A stretch of DNA of 64,000 bases from the NCBI RefSeq assembly GCF_036347135.1, contig NZ_CP108938.1, positions 1,302,001 to 1,366,000 on the forward strand, read 5' to 3'. Below, one piece after another: positions 63,358 through 64,000 of this stretch; the first letter of the stretch is position 1; each line of letters opens with the position of its first letter. The position numbers and the translations under genes were made by a program. The DNA is from Streptomyces sp. NBC_00775 (GTDB lineage: Bacteria > Actinomycetota > Actinomycetes > Streptomycetales > Streptomycetaceae). Under the pieces are notes generated by a model. That model made no database searches. It saw only the letters and a list, made by a program, of their open reading frames with translations, and was not told the DNA's origin.

Positions 63358-64000
63358 ATGCCTCACACGACCGCCTTCGCCAGGAACCAGTGGTACGTCG
63401 CCGCCTACACGCACGAGGTGGGGCGCGAGTTGCTCGGCCGGACGATCCTCGGTGAGCCGCTCGTCTTCTACCGCGCCGAGGAGGACGGGACGGCCGTCGC
63501 GCTGTCCGACCGTTGTGTGCACCGCCGCTTCCCCCTCTCGGAGAGCCGGCTCGACGGCGACAGGATCGTGTGCGGGTATCACGGGTTCACGTATGACACG
63601 ACGGGTGCCTGCGTGTACGTGCCCGGGCAGAAGCGCATTCCGCGCACGGCCCGGGTCGCCTCGTACCCGGTCGTCGAGCAGGACTCGTTCGTCTGGGTGT
63701 GGATGGGCGACCCGGCGCTCGCCGACCCGCTCACCATCCCGCGCGCCCGGCACATGGACTCCCCGGACTGGACCACGGTCTGCGGCATGGAGCCCATCGA
63801 CGCCGACTACGGGCTGCTCGTCGACAACCTCCTCGACCTCTCCCACGAGACCTATCTGCACGGCGGCTACATCGGCACCCCCGAGGTCGCCGAGACGCCC
63901 ATCTCCACCGAGGTCGACGAGGGCGCGGGGATCGTGCGGGTCAGCCGGCACATGGCCGACGCCGAGTGTCCGCCGTTCTACGCCCGCTCGACCGGCATCG
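63358..64000 (+). CDS. Rieske non-heme iron oxygenase, VanA-type (partial, runs off window)
   Basis: The first 214 residues are visible. The Rieske [2Fe-2S] site is C-x-H (RCVHRRFPLSES) with C-x2-H (CGYHGFTYD). The mononuclear iron ligands are in DNLLDLSHETYLHGG. The N-terminal signature (TTAFARNQWYVAAYTHEVG) is that of vanillate demethylase or related aromatic oxygenases. The start is the ATG at 63358 after a GGGACGGA site. It probably demethylates or hydroxylates an aromatic acid; the reductase partner would be downstream. Its first 13 codons nearly duplicate the stub at 36057. Confidence 0.9.
   Translation, partial: MPHTTAFARNQWYVAAYTHEVGRELLGRTILGEPLVFYRAEEDGTAVALSDRCVHRRFPLSESRLDGDRIVCGYHGFTYDTTGACVYVPGQKRIPRTARVASYPVVEQDSFVWVWMGDPALADPLTIPRARHMDSPDWTTVCGMEPIDADYGLLVDNLLDLSHETYLHGGYIGTPEVAETPISTEVDEGAGIVRVSRHMADAECPPFYARSTGI

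Overview
The DNA is very GC-rich. It has leaderless or GTG/TTG-started genes, dense ATGA-type overlaps, Tat signals, LacI-family sugar regulons and rare TTA codons confined to a secondary-metabolite region. All of this points to a Streptomyces (or close actinomycete) chromosome arm. No rRNA, tRNA or CRISPR array is visible. All calls are from reading the sequence; no database search was run.

Layout. (1) 1-13.1 kb, minus strand: a dipeptide-type ABC importer whose second permease is fused to its ATPase (runs off the left edge), a 7Fe ferredoxin, a two-subunit 2-oxoacid:ferredoxin oxidoreductase, four tandem NTF2/SnoaL-like paralogues and an SDR lacking the usual catalytic Tyr. This looks like a catabolic operon of unknown substrate. 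(2) 13.2-14.1 kb: transposase scraps and an ABM-domain monooxygenase. (3) 14.1-20.2 kb: a fructose/fructan locus with fructokinase, a FrcBCA-type importer, a LacI regulator, a levanase reduced to its C-terminus and two matching tandem operators. (4) 20.7-28.4 kb: a rhamnoside locus with a GH78 rhamnosidase, an ABC importer and a divergent LacI regulator with operators. (5) 28.6-36.1 kb: MmyB-like regulators (one broken), two aldo/keto reductases, an exported flavodoxin, an NmrA-like protein, an MFS exporter and a 15-codon remnant of a Rieske oxygenase gene.

(6) 36.1-63.3 kb: an island. Its left edge carries plasmid-type helix-turn-helix genes and a full-length cysteinyl-tRNA synthetase followed by a decayed rlmB. 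Its right edge carries IS110 and ISL3 transposase remnants. Inside is what I believe is an undescribed biosynthetic gene cluster. The minus-strand arm has a fatty-acyl-AMP ligase, two free carrier proteins, a transglutaminase-fold protein and a stand-alone adenylation enzyme. The plus-strand arm has a nucleotidyltransferase with a PqqD/RRE-like tail, a helical unknown, a NodU/CmcH-type carbamoyltransferase, a radical SAM enzyme, an adenylate-kinase-like P-loop kinase, a cupin-like protein, a PRPP-synthetase/ribulose-phosphate-epimerase fusion, a phosphoribosyltransferase and a heterodimeric ABC exporter. These are followed by a small TTA-rich ORF, a stand-alone condensation-domain protein and a cupin. 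The content suggests a sugar-phosphate or nucleotide scaffold made on site, joined to acyl/aminoacyl groups handled by a fully dissociated NRPS-like set, carbamoylated and exported. The extra CysRS may be the self-resistance target. Four genes carry TTA codons, so bldA-dependent timing is likely.

(7) 63.36 kb to the end: a Rieske (VanA-type) oxygenase whose first 13 codons nearly repeat the remnant at 36.06 kb, so two related 5' ends of the same gene bracket the island.
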